DNA of 64,000 nt from DATKKM01 sp036741795 (GTDB taxonomy: Bacteria > Chloroflexota > Dehalococcoidia > SM23-28-2 > RBG-16-64-32). Below the pieces are notes generated by a model. The model did no database searches. It had not been told where the DNA came from and saw only the letters and a list, made by a program, of their open reading frames with translations. The stretch covers positions 53,778 through 117,777 of the forward strand of contig DAINRO010000001.1 in NCBI GenBank assembly GCA_036741795.1, read 5' to 3'. Positions 18,757 to 26,840 of the stretch are shown here, piece after piece. The first letter of the stretch is position 1, and each line of letters starts with the position of its first letter. The position numbers and the translations under genes were made by a program.

Positions 18757-21057
18757 CTAGCTGGTCGTGACCTTTGTGTCGTCGCTGTCCGAGGCCACGT
18801 TACCGTTCTCGTCCCGGACAGTGCCCGTGACTGTGTTCGTCACCACCTCACCGGATTCATCGGGTGCGTTGTCGGTGAATGTGCACTGGATTTGGTCTGC
18901 GCCACCATTGATAACTCCGGCGCCGTCACCATCATCTGGTGCGAGGACAGCACCGATCACGGGATTGTCGCCGGGACCGCTGCAGTCGGCTTCGATGTCC
19001 GGATAGAGGGTATCAACGAGCGACTGAACGGTGACCGGGATTGAACTGTCATTGTCGATCGAGATGAGGTACGTGACTTCTGATCCAGGCTCGGCGATCT
19101 CATTGTTGGAGAAAATCGAATCGTCGTCACTCGCCGCGTCCGCGACTTTGCCCACTTCGACAGCCAGCCCGGCGGCCTTCGTGGGCGTGGGCGTTGCGCC
19201 ATCGGTCGGCGCCGCAGAGGGTGTCGGCGTTTCGGTATCCGGAGCGAAGGTGGAGATCGGAGAGGGTGTTGTCGTCGGTTCACCGGTGCGGACATCCACG
19301 AGAAGTTGCTGGCCGAAGCGGCGATCGCCATCGCTGACTACGAGGACGACGTTGAACTGGCCCGCCGCATCCGGCGTCCATTCCGCCGTCGTGCCCGAGC
19401 CGGTGATGGAACCGTTGTCCGGCGCTTCCCAGCCCGGCACCAGACTCGCGTCATTAGGCCGGCTCAGGCTGGTTGTGTTCGTGGTGACGAAGTCGCGCAG
19501 GACCGGCCAGACGTTCGCCACGTCCGACTGAGAAGACCCATCCGAAAGGTGGATCCCCCCCAGTCCGTAGGCCTGCACCAGTTCCAGCTTGAAGTTCACG
19601 CTGAACGAGTTCTCGATGAATATTCGCGTCCGTTCCGTGCCGCCCAGGGCGTACGATACGGTCAACGAGTCCTCGTTCCACTCCAGCTTCGAAGCGCCCT
19701 CCCCCTCGTCCAGGTTGCTCGCGACCAGCTTTACCTTCGTCCCTGGCTTGAGATCCTCGGGGTTCTTGGGCTCCCTCACCGCGGCCTCGCTGGCCATCAC
19801 CATCGCGTTTAGATAGCCGATAGTTCGCGCTTCATCGCCCTGCCCCTGGATGCTGAACGGGCTCATGACCAGCCAGACTTTTCGGGCATCCGTCTTTTCG
19901 GCGATTGTGGAAAGCGCGCCAGGCATCGTCTCCCAGTAGGAGACAGGATCAGCCACCGGTAGCACTTTCAGGAAGTCAGCCTGCTCTCCCAGCTTGTCCC
20001 ATTCGTAGGCCTGTTTCTGGTCGCCGGGTGGCGGGAGGGTCAAACTAAGCCGCTTGTCTGCACCGTGTAAAGTGCCTGCCAGTGCAGATACGAAGCTCGT
20101 GAACTGCTCCCCAAGGTCGGGGTCCACGTTGGAGTATTCGAGGTCGATCCCCTCGACACCAGCTGCCTCGACCGTGGTCACGATGGCCTGGACGTGTTGG
20201 GCACGCTTCGTCTCATCCTCCAGGATTTCGTTGACGATGCCGGCCGTGTCCTCTCCACTACCAACAATAGTTGGCAGGCGGATGGTGCCCTCGGCGGGCA
20301 GCGTGTCGCTCGCGGTGCCCTGAACCGATGCATCCGCCGCGGGCACGTAGTCGCGTGTGCTTACGATCTGAACACCAGGCCCTGCGGCCCCTTCCTGCCT
20401 TCTCAACTCCGCCTCCACCCGCGGCGCGTCCGCGGCACTCACGTAGTCACCGCTTATGGATCGCGAAACTCCGGCATCCGGGCTCAACGATCCCTCAAAC
20501 GGCAGCGAGGCGCCGACCTGGAAAGTGCCGGGCACGACCTGCAACACAACCAGGTTGGCGGGCACGATCTCGAATTCACCCTGCGCAACGCTGCCATCGT
20601 TGATCAACTCCACATCCGCCTGGCGCTCCCAGTTGTTGTTGACTACCGAGTAGAAGCCAAGCACTGTGGCGTCCGTCGCCGTTTCCAGCAGGGGCAGGCC
20701 GATAATCGCCTGGACGTCCTTTTCGGTCTCGAACTCGATGTACTGGCTTTGCGCGGTTAGGCCGGCCGATAGAGAAGGCACGGGCACAATCTGGCCGGTG
20801 ATGCCCTCAGCCACCTCAACGGTTTGGCCATCTCCTGAACCCCCGTCATCGCCTCCTCCCAGCACAGACGAGGCCACGAAGACGAGGACAATGACCAACG
20901 CGAGGAAAGCAATGGTCCCACCAATGATGATAGGTGCGGGGTCGCGGTCCGGTCGTTGGCGCAGGAGTCGCTCGAACGGCCCTTCAGAGCGGGGAATATC
21001 GCGGCGCAAGCGTCCGCGAGGGGGCTGATCTCGGGGCGGGGGCGGGTTTCGTCGCAT
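18757..21057 (-). CDS. Membrane-anchored GH18-like protein with Pro/Thr linker and C-terminal beta domains
   Basis: The 766-residue protein has a basic proline-rich cytoplasmic tail, one transmembrane helix (about 42-66) and a large outside part. The middle contains a GH18-type TIM-barrel pattern with a D-x-E pair in VEGIDLEYSNV, as in spore-cortex and YaaH-like hydrolases. It is followed by an Ig/PKD-like segment (WTPDAAGQFNVVLVVSDG), a threonine/proline linker and a DUF11-like domain (PGSEVTYLISIDNDSSIPV). A cell-envelope glycan hydrolase or binding protein is likely. The catalytic motif is degenerate relative to chitinases, so activity is uncertain. It is divergent from greA and first in an operon with rsmD and coaD. 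Confidence 0.7.
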   Translation of the reverse strand: MRRNPPPPRDQPPRGRLRRDIPRSEGPFERLLRQRPDRDPAPIIIGGTIAFLALVIVLVFVASSVLGGGDDGGSGDGQTVEVAEGITGQIVPVPSLSAGLTAQSQYIEFETEKDVQAIIGLPLLETATDATVLGFYSVVNNNWERQADVELINDGSVAQGEFEIVPANLVVLQVVPGTFQVGASLPFEGSLSPDAGVSRSISGDYVSAADAPRVEAELRRQEGAAGPGVQIVSTRDYVPAADASVQGTASDTLPAEGTIRLPTIVGSGEDTAGIVNEILEDETKRAQHVQAIVTTVEAAGVEGIDLEYSNVDPDLGEQFTSFVSALAGTLHGADKRLSLTLPPPGDQKQAYEWDKLGEQADFLKVLPVADPVSYWETMPGALSTIAEKTDARKVWLVMSPFSIQGQGDEARTIGYLNAMVMASEAAVREPKNPEDLKPGTKVKLVASNLDEGEGASKLEWNEDSLTVSYALGGTERTRIFIENSFSVNFKLELVQAYGLGGIHLSDGSSQSDVANVWPVLRDFVTTNTTSLSRPNDASLVPGWEAPDNGSITGSGTTAEWTPDAAGQFNVVLVVSDGDRRFGQQLLVDVRTGEPTTTPSPISTFAPDTETPTPSAAPTDGATPTPTKAAGLAVEVGKVADAASDDDSIFSNNEIAEPGSEVTYLISIDNDSSIPVTVQSLVDTLYPDIEADCSGPGDNPVIGAVLAPDDGDGAGVINGGADQIQCTFTDNAPDESGEVVTNTVTGTVRDENGNVASDSDDTKVTTS

Positions 21058-21158
21058 TTATTTAGGCGGTCGTGATCCGGTACTGGCCGAGGCGTGGCCC
21101 GAATCGAACGGTAGTGTAACACAGGGTCCGCGACTGAAAATACCGGGCCGATTGTGCC

Positions 21159-21188
21159 TTTACAGGGCACTGATCCGGCCTCTATAAT
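21159..21188 (+). promoter_or_regulatory. greA promoter
   Basis: TTTACA (21159-21164), an 18-nt spacer and a perfect TATAAT (21183-21188) predict transcription start near 21195, leaving a ~73-nt leader that holds a terminator hairpin. Confidence 0.75.
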
Positions 21189-21216
21189 CCACATAGACGC
21201 GCGCACAGCGCTTGAG

Positions 21217-21248
21217 GACTGAGGGCATGGCCCCCCAGTCATTTTTTT
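21217..21248 (+). terminator. Intrinsic terminator/attenuator in the greA leader
   Basis: GACTG (21217-21221) pairs with CAGTC (21236-21240) and GGG with CCC inside it across one mismatch, with a 6-nt loop, followed by A and seven T. It ends 19 nt before the greA ATG and downstream of the greA promoter, so it would terminate greA's own transcript. Confidence 0.75.
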
Positions 21249-21267
21249 CAGGAGACACCAACCCGAG

Positions 21268-21735
21268 ATGCCTACGAGACAGGTTCCGCTTACCAAAGAG
21301 GGGCTAAAGAAGCTCGAACTCGAGCTGGACGAACTCATCAACGTCCGACGCCCGGAAGTGGCGCAGCGGATCCACGATGAGAAGGAACTCGTGGGAGCGC
21401 AGAACGCCCCGGAATACGAGGACGCTCGCTCCGAACAGGCTTTTGTCGAAGGGCGAATCGCCGAGATCCAGGACATGATCCAGAATGCGGTCATTTTCGA
21501 GGAGACGCACGACCACCAGACAGTCTCGCTGGGTTCCCACGTCCAGGTGAAAGACCAGGACGGCAAGAAGCAGAAATTCCTCATCGTCGGCGGCCCGGAG
21601 GCCAACCCGCGCGAGGGCAAGGTCAGCAACGAATCGCCCGTCGGCGCCGCTCTCCTCGGCAAGAGGGTCGGGGACAAGGCGGAAATCAAGGCGCCGGCTG
21701 GCACCCTTGAGTGGACCATCACCGCGGTCGACTAG
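21268..21735 (+). CDS. greA: Transcription elongation factor GreA
   Basis: GreA rescues backtracked RNA polymerase by stimulating transcript cleavage. The 155-residue protein starts MPTRQVPLTKEGLKKLELEL, has the N-terminal coiled coil with its acidic tip (PEYEDARSEQAF) and the C-terminal FKBP-like domain (VGDKAEIKAPAGTLEWTI). An AGGAG site lies 13 nt before the ATG. Its leader carries an intrinsic terminator, suggesting attenuation sensitive to elongation-complex state. A second terminator follows the gene. Confidence 0.97.
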   Translation: MPTRQVPLTKEGLKKLELELDELINVRRPEVAQRIHDEKELVGAQNAPEYEDARSEQAFVEGRIAEIQDMIQNAVIFEETHDHQTVSLGSHVQVKDQDGKKQKFLIVGGPEANPREGKVSNESPVGAALLGKRVGDKAEIKAPAGTLEWTITAVD

Positions 21736-21763
21736 CGACGGCGGGAGACGCAAAGTTACAATC

Positions 21764-21793
21764 AGGCGGGGTTAGCGCCCCGCCTTCTTATTT
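21764..21793 (+). terminator. greA terminator
   Basis: AGGCGGGG and CCCCGCCT form a perfect 8-bp stem around TTAGCG, followed by TCTTATTT. It lies between greA and lysS, only about 7 nt before the lysS ATG. Confidence 0.75.
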
Positions 21794-21799
21794 CCCGCG

Positions 21800-23263
21800 A
21801 TGCCTGAAGAAGACCTGATTGCCCAACGCAAGGAAAATTTGGAACGGCTGCGCGCCGCCGGCATCGACCCTTACCCTCCCCGCTTCAATCGCACCCACAC
21901 GGCCGCGGAGGCCGTTCAGCTGACGCCCGACGAGGGCGAAGGCCCGGCCGTGACCGTGGCCGGCCGCGTGATGGCAATGCGCGGCATGGGCAAGGCCTCC
22001 TTTCTCGACGTGCGCGATGGTACTGGCCGGATCCAGGCTTACATCAAGCAAGAAAACGTCGGTGCCGAGCCTTACGCCAGGCTCAAGGACATCGACCTCG
22101 GCGACTTCCTGGGTGTCACTGGCCATCTTTTCCGCACAAAGACCGGCGAGCCTACCGTGGAGGTCAGCGAGTACACGATTCTCGCGAAGGCGCTCCGGCC
22201 GCCCCCGGAGAAGTGGCACGGATTGCAGGACGTCGAAGCACGTTACCGCCAGCGTTACCTCGATCTCCTCGCCAACCCCGAAGCACGCCGCGTATTCGAG
22301 ATCCGCTCCGGCGTCATCGCCGGAATCCGCCGGTACCTCGACCAGCGCGGCTACCTGGAAGTCGAGACGCCGGTGTTGCAAGGGGTTGCGGGGGGCGCTT
22401 CTGCCCGCCCGTTCATGACGCACCACAACGCCCTCGACCGCGACCTCCACCTCCGCATTTCGCTGGAGCTCTACCTCAAGCGCCTCGTAATCGGAGGCTT
22501 CGACCGTGTTTACGAAATCGGCCGGATCTTTCGCAACGAGGGCGTCTCTACGAAGTACAACCCCGAGTTTACAATGCTGGAGTGCTACGAGGCCTACGCC
22601 GACTACAACGCCGTGATGGACTTGGTGGAGGAGATGGTCCACGGGATCGCGCTGGACGTGCTCGGCACGCCTCACGTCCAGAACGGCGACGACGTGATCG
22701 ACTTCACCCCACCCTGGCCACGCCTCCCTTTGACCGCCGCGATCAAGGAACGCTGCGGCATTGACGTCGAAGCGACCACCAACCTGCCGGCCCTCGCTGA
22801 AGCCGCGCGAGCATCTGGGCTGCACGTCGAGCCCGAATGGGGCCGGGGCAAGATCATCGACGAACTCATGACAATGCACGTCGAACCTCACCTCGTACAG
22901 CCCACATTCCTCATCGACTATCCGATCGAGCTCTCTCCTCTCGCCAAGCGCAAGCCCGGCGCCGCCCATCTCGTCGAACGCTTCGAGTTCTTCTTCTGTG
23001 GCCGCGAGGCCGGCAACGCCTACACGGAACTAAACGACCCCGTGGACCAGCGCGAGCGGTTCGTTGAGCAGGCTCGACTTCGCGCCGCCGGGGACGACGA
23101 GGCCGAGGTCGTGGACGAGGACTTTCTCGTGGCCCTGGAGTACGGCATGCCTCCCACCGGCGGCCTCGGTATCGGCATCGACCGCCTAGTGATGGCGCTC
23201 GCCGGCGTGTCTTCCATCCGCGAAGTGATCCTGTTCCCGGCGCTGCGCGAGCGGCATGACTGA
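21800..23263 (+). CDS. lysS: Lysyl-tRNA synthetase (class II)
   Basis: This is a 487-residue class II LysRS. It has the OB-fold anticodon-binding domain (GRVMAMRGMGKASFLDVRDG), motif 1 around RSGVIAGIRRYLDQRGYLEVETP, motif 2 FRNEGVSTKYNPEFTMLECY and motif 3 GLGIGIDRLVMAL. No ribosome-binding site is visible, because the greA terminator occupies the upstream sequence. It overlaps the next gene by 8 nt. Confidence 0.97.
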   Translation: MPEEDLIAQRKENLERLRAAGIDPYPPRFNRTHTAAEAVQLTPDEGEGPAVTVAGRVMAMRGMGKASFLDVRDGTGRIQAYIKQENVGAEPYARLKDIDLGDFLGVTGHLFRTKTGEPTVEVSEYTILAKALRPPPEKWHGLQDVEARYRQRYLDLLANPEARRVFEIRSGVIAGIRRYLDQRGYLEVETPVLQGVAGGASARPFMTHHNALDRDLHLRISLELYLKRLVIGGFDRVYEIGRIFRNEGVSTKYNPEFTMLECYEAYADYNAVMDLVEEMVHGIALDVLGTPHVQNGDDVIDFTPPWPRLPLTAAIKERCGIDVEATTNLPALAEAARASGLHVEPEWGRGKIIDELMTMHVEPHLVQPTFLIDYPIELSPLAKRKPGAAHLVERFEFFFCGREAGNAYTELNDPVDQRERFVEQARLRAAGDDEAEVVDEDFLVALEYGMPPTGGLGIGIDRLVMALAGVSSIREVILFPALRERHD

Positions 23264-24047
23264 ACTCCGGGCGGAAGGCGCCGCCGGATGGGAAGCAATC
23301 GCCGACGGCTGGACCCACCTCATGCGGACCGGCACGGGGGGAGTCGCCGAGTCCCGCCGTCTCGTCCTGGACCCGGCGCACCTGACCGCGCTTGGCGACG
23401 TCACAGACAGGCGCGTTCTGGACGCGGGTTGTGGCGAGGGCCGTTTTGCTCGCATGCTGGCGGAACGAGGCGCGAATGTTACCGCCTTCGACCTCGCGGA
23501 GACGATGATCACCAACGCTCGCAACGCGGAGGAGGAAACGCCCCTGGGCATCGACTATCGCGTTATGGACATGGCAGACCTGGGCGATTTCGATGACGCC
23601 ACATTCGACCTTGCGATAGCCTATTTGTCGATCATAGACGTGCTTGACTACGAGAAGGCGATAGCAGAGATCGCCCGCGTGCTTAGGCCCGGCGGCGCGT
23701 TCCATTTCTCGGTCGTCCACCCCTGTCACGCACCGCCGAACTCCTCATGGGAGCCGAGAACCCCTGGAACGTTTCCTGTCTTCGATCGGGACAAGCTCTA
23801 CAAGAAGATCGACAACTACTATCCAGCCCGCGAGCTGCGCTTCCGCATGTGGCCCACCGCCCCCGCCGAGACCCTGAACTACCACCGTCCTCTCTCGGAC
23901 TACGCCCACACTTTGCGCGCCGCTGGCCTCCAGATCACGGACATCCACGAACCTTATCCCGCCGAAGAGGAGATGACACAGCGCGACTACCTCCGCGAGC
24001 ACTACCGCGTCCCGTTCTTCATGCTCATCGAAGCGGTGAAGCCGTGA
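23256..24047 (+). CDS. Class I SAM-dependent methyltransferase
   Basis: The 263-residue methyltransferase (Methyltransf_11/25 type) has motif I VLDAGCGEGRFARMLAERGA, the acidic VTAFDLAETMI after strand 2, FDLAIAYLSIIDVLDY, and the VLRPGGAFHFSVVHP post-motif. The C-terminal half has a family-typical ETLNYHRPLSDYAHTLRAAG insertion. The substrate is unknown. The ATG is inside the end of lysS, and the gene ends in a GTGA overlap with the HAD gene, so lysS, this gene, HAD and NUDIX form one translationally coupled run. Confidence 0.88.
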   Translation: MTELRAEGAAGWEAIADGWTHLMRTGTGGVAESRRLVLDPAHLTALGDVTDRRVLDAGCGEGRFARMLAERGANVTAFDLAETMITNARNAEEETPLGIDYRVMDMADLGDFDDATFDLAIAYLSIIDVLDYEKAIAEIARVLRPGGAFHFSVVHPCHAPPNSSWEPRTPGTFPVFDRDKLYKKIDNYYPARELRFRMWPTAPAETLNYHRPLSDYAHTLRAAGLQITDIHEPYPAEEEMTQRDYLREHYRVPFFMLIEAVKP

Positions 24048-24694
24048 CGAGCGGCTACAAGGCGGTCGTCTTCGACCTCGACGGCGTCCTCTGGGACGGC
24101 GAACCGCTATACCACGAGGCCTTCAACGTGGTGCTGAGGCCGTACGGACACGTCTTGACGATGGATGAGTACCCCCAGATCATCGGCTCCTCGGTGGAAG
24201 CGTCGTGGGCGTGGGTGCTGAACCGCTTCGAGATTGACGAGCCACCGGACAAGTTCTATCGGGGGTACGACGACGCGGTGCTCAGCCTCATGGAGAACCA
24301 CATCGAGCCACTCCCAGGCGTCCGCGAGGTGGTCGCGGACCTGAACGACCGCGGCCTCCCCGTGGGACTCGCTTCAGCCTCCCTCCGCCAGTGGGTGGAC
24401 GCCACGCTCACCGGCCTGGGGATGGCCGGTCAGTTCGCGGCCACGGTCAGTGCATCCGAGGTGAAGCAAGCCAAGCCCGCGCCGGACATGTACCTGGAGG
24501 CGGCCCGACGGCTGGGCATCGATCCCACCCTTTGCGTTGCCGTCGAAGACACGCGCACCGGCATCCGCTCCGCCAAAACTGCTGGCATGTACGCCGTCCA
24601 GGTCCGCGCCGCTTCGACAGCGCTTCCGCCGATCGAAGAAGCCGACTCAGTCATCGAGACCTACGCTGATTTCGACCTGTCGCTCTTCGAATGA
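24044..24694 (+). CDS. HAD-superfamily hydrolase (beta-phosphoglucomutase/phosphatase-like)
   Basis: This 216-residue protein shows all four HAD motifs: VVFDLDGVLWD with the nucleophile Asp, LASASLRQW (motif II Ser), the lysine in VKQAKPAPDMYL, and the acidic VEDTRTGI. The helical cap is of the small C1 type found in beta-phosphoglucomutases and phosphoglycolate phosphatases; the sugar or acid phosphate it acts on is not clear. The GTG start is coupled to the preceding methyltransferase stop and its own stop overlaps the NUDIX ATG. Confidence 0.88.
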   Translation: MTSGYKAVVFDLDGVLWDGEPLYHEAFNVVLRPYGHVLTMDEYPQIIGSSVEASWAWVLNRFEIDEPPDKFYRGYDDAVLSLMENHIEPLPGVREVVADLNDRGLPVGLASASLRQWVDATLTGLGMAGQFAATVSASEVKQAKPAPDMYLEAARRLGIDPTLCVAVEDTRTGIRSAKTAGMYAVQVRAASTALPPIEEADSVIETYADFDLSLFE

Positions 24695-25185
24695 TTCGCC
24701 ACTTCACCGCCACGGCTTTCGTAGTCCGCGGCGACGCCACCCTCCTTCACTGGCACCAGAAACTCCAGCAGTGGATGCCTCCCGGCGGCCACATCGAAGA
24801 GAACGAGACCCCGGTCGAAGCCGCCCTCCGCGAGGTCCGTGAGGAGACTGGCCTTCAATGCGAAGTGGTCATCACCTCTACCGTTCACGAATTCGCACAC
24901 CCGAAGCAGATCCCCGCTCCGTACACGATCCTGCTCGAGGACATTCCCGGCCCTGACGAGCCCCACATCCATATCGACCTGATCTACTTCGTCGCGCCAA
25001 TTGAAGGCACTGACCATGATCCCGTTCATGACCCCACGCTTCGGTGGGTCACGCTGGACGAACTGCGCGAGAATGTGCCGCTCGACGTCGCCGGCTGCGG
25101 CGTATCCGCAGCCATGCAGGACGATGTGCGCGAGCTGGCGATTGCGGCCATCAGGACCGTCGCCGACGCAGAGTCTCTGGCCTAG
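24691..25185 (+). CDS. NUDIX hydrolase
   Basis: The 164-residue protein contains a complete Nudix box, from GGHIEENETP to REVREETGL, matching G-x5-E-x7-REUxEExGU. It should hydrolyse a nucleoside diphosphate linked to another group in a Mg2+-dependent reaction; the substrate is not determinable. It begins in an ATGA overlap with the HAD gene. A tandem heptamer repeat follows directly. Confidence 0.9.
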   Translation: MIRHFTATAFVVRGDATLLHWHQKLQQWMPPGGHIEENETPVEAALREVREETGLQCEVVITSTVHEFAHPKQIPAPYTILLEDIPGPDEPHIHIDLIYFVAPIEGTDHDPVHDPTLRWVTLDELRENVPLDVAGCGVSAAMQDDVRELAIAAIRTVADAESLA

Positions 25186-25190
25186 CCCCT

Positions 25191-25221
25191 TTTACTCTTT
25201 ACTCTTTACTCTTTACTCTTA
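25191..25221 (+). repeat. Tandem heptamer repeat (TTTACTC x4) before serS
   Basis: Four exact copies of TTTACTC fill 25191-25218, followed by TTA and a run of C. It occupies the entire space between the NUDIX stop and the serS start, where a ribosome-binding site would be expected; the other strand is a pure purine-rich tract apart from the T residues. Confidence 0.95.
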
Positions 25222-25226
25222 CCCCC

Positions 25227-26537
25227 ATGCTCAGCCTGCAACTCCTGCGCGAAGATGCCGAGGCGGTGCGCCGTGCCCTTGCGCGACGGAACACGGAAAT
25301 CCCGATTGACCGCGCCCTAGAGCTCGATTCGGAGCACAGGAAGCTGCTGGCCACCGTCGAGGCGCAGCGGGCGGAGAAGAACGACCTATCGAAGGAGATC
25401 GGGCAGCTTGCGCGGGAGATGAAGCAGGCGGACACGAAGGAGGCGAAGCACGCCGAGCACCGCCGTTCGGACCTCGTGGCCCGCTCCAGCTACATCGGTG
25501 AGCAACTGGACGAGATGGAGAGCCGCCTGGACGCCATCTCCGCGGAGTTGCGCTCCGTCCTCCTGGACATACCGAACATCCCGGACGAGACCGCCCCCGA
25601 GGGCCCGGACGAATCGGGCAACGTCGTCGTCCGGCAGTCCGGCGAGCCGGCTGCGCTCGACTTCGAGCCGAAGCCGCACTGGGAGCTGGGCGAGTCCCTG
25701 GGGATCATCGACTTCGAGCGCGGCACGAAGCTGGCAGGCAGCCGGTTCTATGTCCTGCGCGGCATGGGAGCGAAGCTAGAGCGCGCCCTGATTGCCTGGA
25801 TGCTGGACCTGCACGCCTCGCGCGGCTACTTCGAGATCTACCCGCCCGCGATGATGAAGGAAGAGAATCTCTGGTCCGGAGGCTGGCTCCCCAAGTTCGG
25901 GGAGAACATGTACCACGACGCTGAAGATGACTTCTGGTGGATCCCCACCGCCGAGGTGGCGCTGACCAACATGCATCGCGACGAGATCATGGAGCCGGGC
26001 ACGCTCCCCATCAACTACTCGGCCTGCACTCCGTGCTTCCGGCGCGAGAAGATGTCCGCCGGACGCGACGTGCGCGGCATCAAGCGCGGCCACCAGTTCG
26101 ACAAGGTCGAGATGTACAAGTTCGTCGAACCCGAGCAGTCCGCTGAAGCGCTGGAGTCGCTGGTGAAAGACGCGGAGGCCGTCGCCGAAGGGCTGGGGCT
26201 GACGTATCGAATCCTGGAACTGTGCACTGGCGACCTCGGCTTCAACGCGGCGAAGACGTATGACGTGGAGGTCTGGTCCCCGGGCTGCGAAGAGTGGCTG
26301 GAAGTATCGTCTTGCTCCAACTGCACCGACTTCCAGGCCCGCCGCGCCAACATCCGGTTCCGCCGCGAGAAGGGCGCGAAGCCCGAATATCCACACACCC
26401 TGAATGGCTCCGGCCTCGCCCTCCCCCGCACGATGATCGCGGTGTTGGAGAACTACCAGCAGCCTGACGGAAGCGTCATTATACCCGAAGTCCTGCGGCC
26501 CTATATGGGCGGGGTGGAGCGTATCGATTCGCGATAG
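25227..26537 (+). CDS. serS: Seryl-tRNA synthetase
   Basis: SerRS charges tRNA-Ser and tRNA-Sec. The 436-residue protein begins MLSLQLLREDAEAVRRAL, has the long N-terminal antiparallel coiled coil (about residues 30-105) that binds the tRNA variable arm, and the class II core with EENLWSGGWLPKF, motif 2 PCFRREKMSAGRDVRGIKRG and motif 3 NGSGLALPRTMIAVLENYQQ. The ATG at 25227 matches the family N terminus. It has no ribosome-binding site and is preceded only by the heptamer repeats. Confidence 0.97.
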   Translation: MLSLQLLREDAEAVRRALARRNTEIPIDRALELDSEHRKLLATVEAQRAEKNDLSKEIGQLAREMKQADTKEAKHAEHRRSDLVARSSYIGEQLDEMESRLDAISAELRSVLLDIPNIPDETAPEGPDESGNVVVRQSGEPAALDFEPKPHWELGESLGIIDFERGTKLAGSRFYVLRGMGAKLERALIAWMLDLHASRGYFEIYPPAMMKEENLWSGGWLPKFGENMYHDAEDDFWWIPTAEVALTNMHRDEIMEPGTLPINYSACTPCFRREKMSAGRDVRGIKRGHQFDKVEMYKFVEPEQSAEALESLVKDAEAVAEGLGLTYRILELCTGDLGFNAAKTYDVEVWSPGCEEWLEVSSCSNCTDFQARRANIRFRREKGAKPEYPHTLNGSGLALPRTMIAVLENYQQPDGSVIIPEVLRPYMGGVERIDSR

Positions 26538-26540
26538 AAT
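26535..26540 (+). promoter_or_regulatory. -10 element for leaderless small membrane protein
   Basis: TAGAAT ends exactly 6 nt before the ATG at 26547 and overlaps the serS stop codon. There is no ribosome-binding site. Confidence 0.5.
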
Positions 26541-26546
26541 CTTGGC

Positions 26547-26822
26547 ATGCCTCCCAAAGCTCTGGGAAAAGTCAATGCTCGTCCTGGAGAGTCGGAAAGC
26601 GAACTCAGGTCTCGCATCGTCCGATATTCCGTTGCCTCTGGACTGGCAGGAATCTGGGGTATCGCCCTCACGATTGGTGTAATTTGGCTGTTCCAGGGTG
26701 AATCAGTCTTCTCCGTCGGAGTCCTATTGTTGACTGCAATTGCTGCCTCGATAATCGGGATCCCAATTTGGATTCGTTCTGTGAGGGCAATGCACAAGGC
26801 CACCGGTGAGTCGCACGACTGA
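26547..26822 (+). CDS. Small two-helix membrane protein, unknown
   Basis: This 91-residue protein has a charged N terminus with SESELRSRIVRYSVASG and two hydrophobic helices (about 28-50 and 55-76). No family is recognised. Its GTGA/TGA end lies 18 nt before the DUF1786 gene, which has its own predicted leaderless start. The short length and clean promoter support a real gene, but it could be tested by proteomics only. Confidence 0.6.
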   Translation: MPPKALGKVNARPGESESELRSRIVRYSVASGLAGIWGIALTIGVIWLFQGESVFSVGVLLLTAIAASIIGIPIWIRSVRAMHKATGESHD

Positions 26823-26828
26823 CCGCGC

Positions 26829-26834
26829 TAAGAT
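26829..26834 (+). promoter_or_regulatory. -10 element for leaderless DUF1786 gene
   Basis: TAAGAT ends exactly 6 nt before the ATG at 26841, the same hexamer and spacing as at folD. There is no ribosome-binding site. Confidence 0.55.
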
Positions 26835-26840
26835 CGCCGT

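Noticed and set aside
21788..22969. 393-codon open frame antisense to lysS
   Set aside because: It is a shadow of the GC-rich third-codon-position pattern of lysS, with no ribosome-binding site, no recognisable domain and a Leu/Val/Arg-heavy composition.
25191..25218. CRISPR-like repeat
   Set aside because: The 7-bp units are contiguous without spacers; this is a tandem microsatellite, not a CRISPR array.
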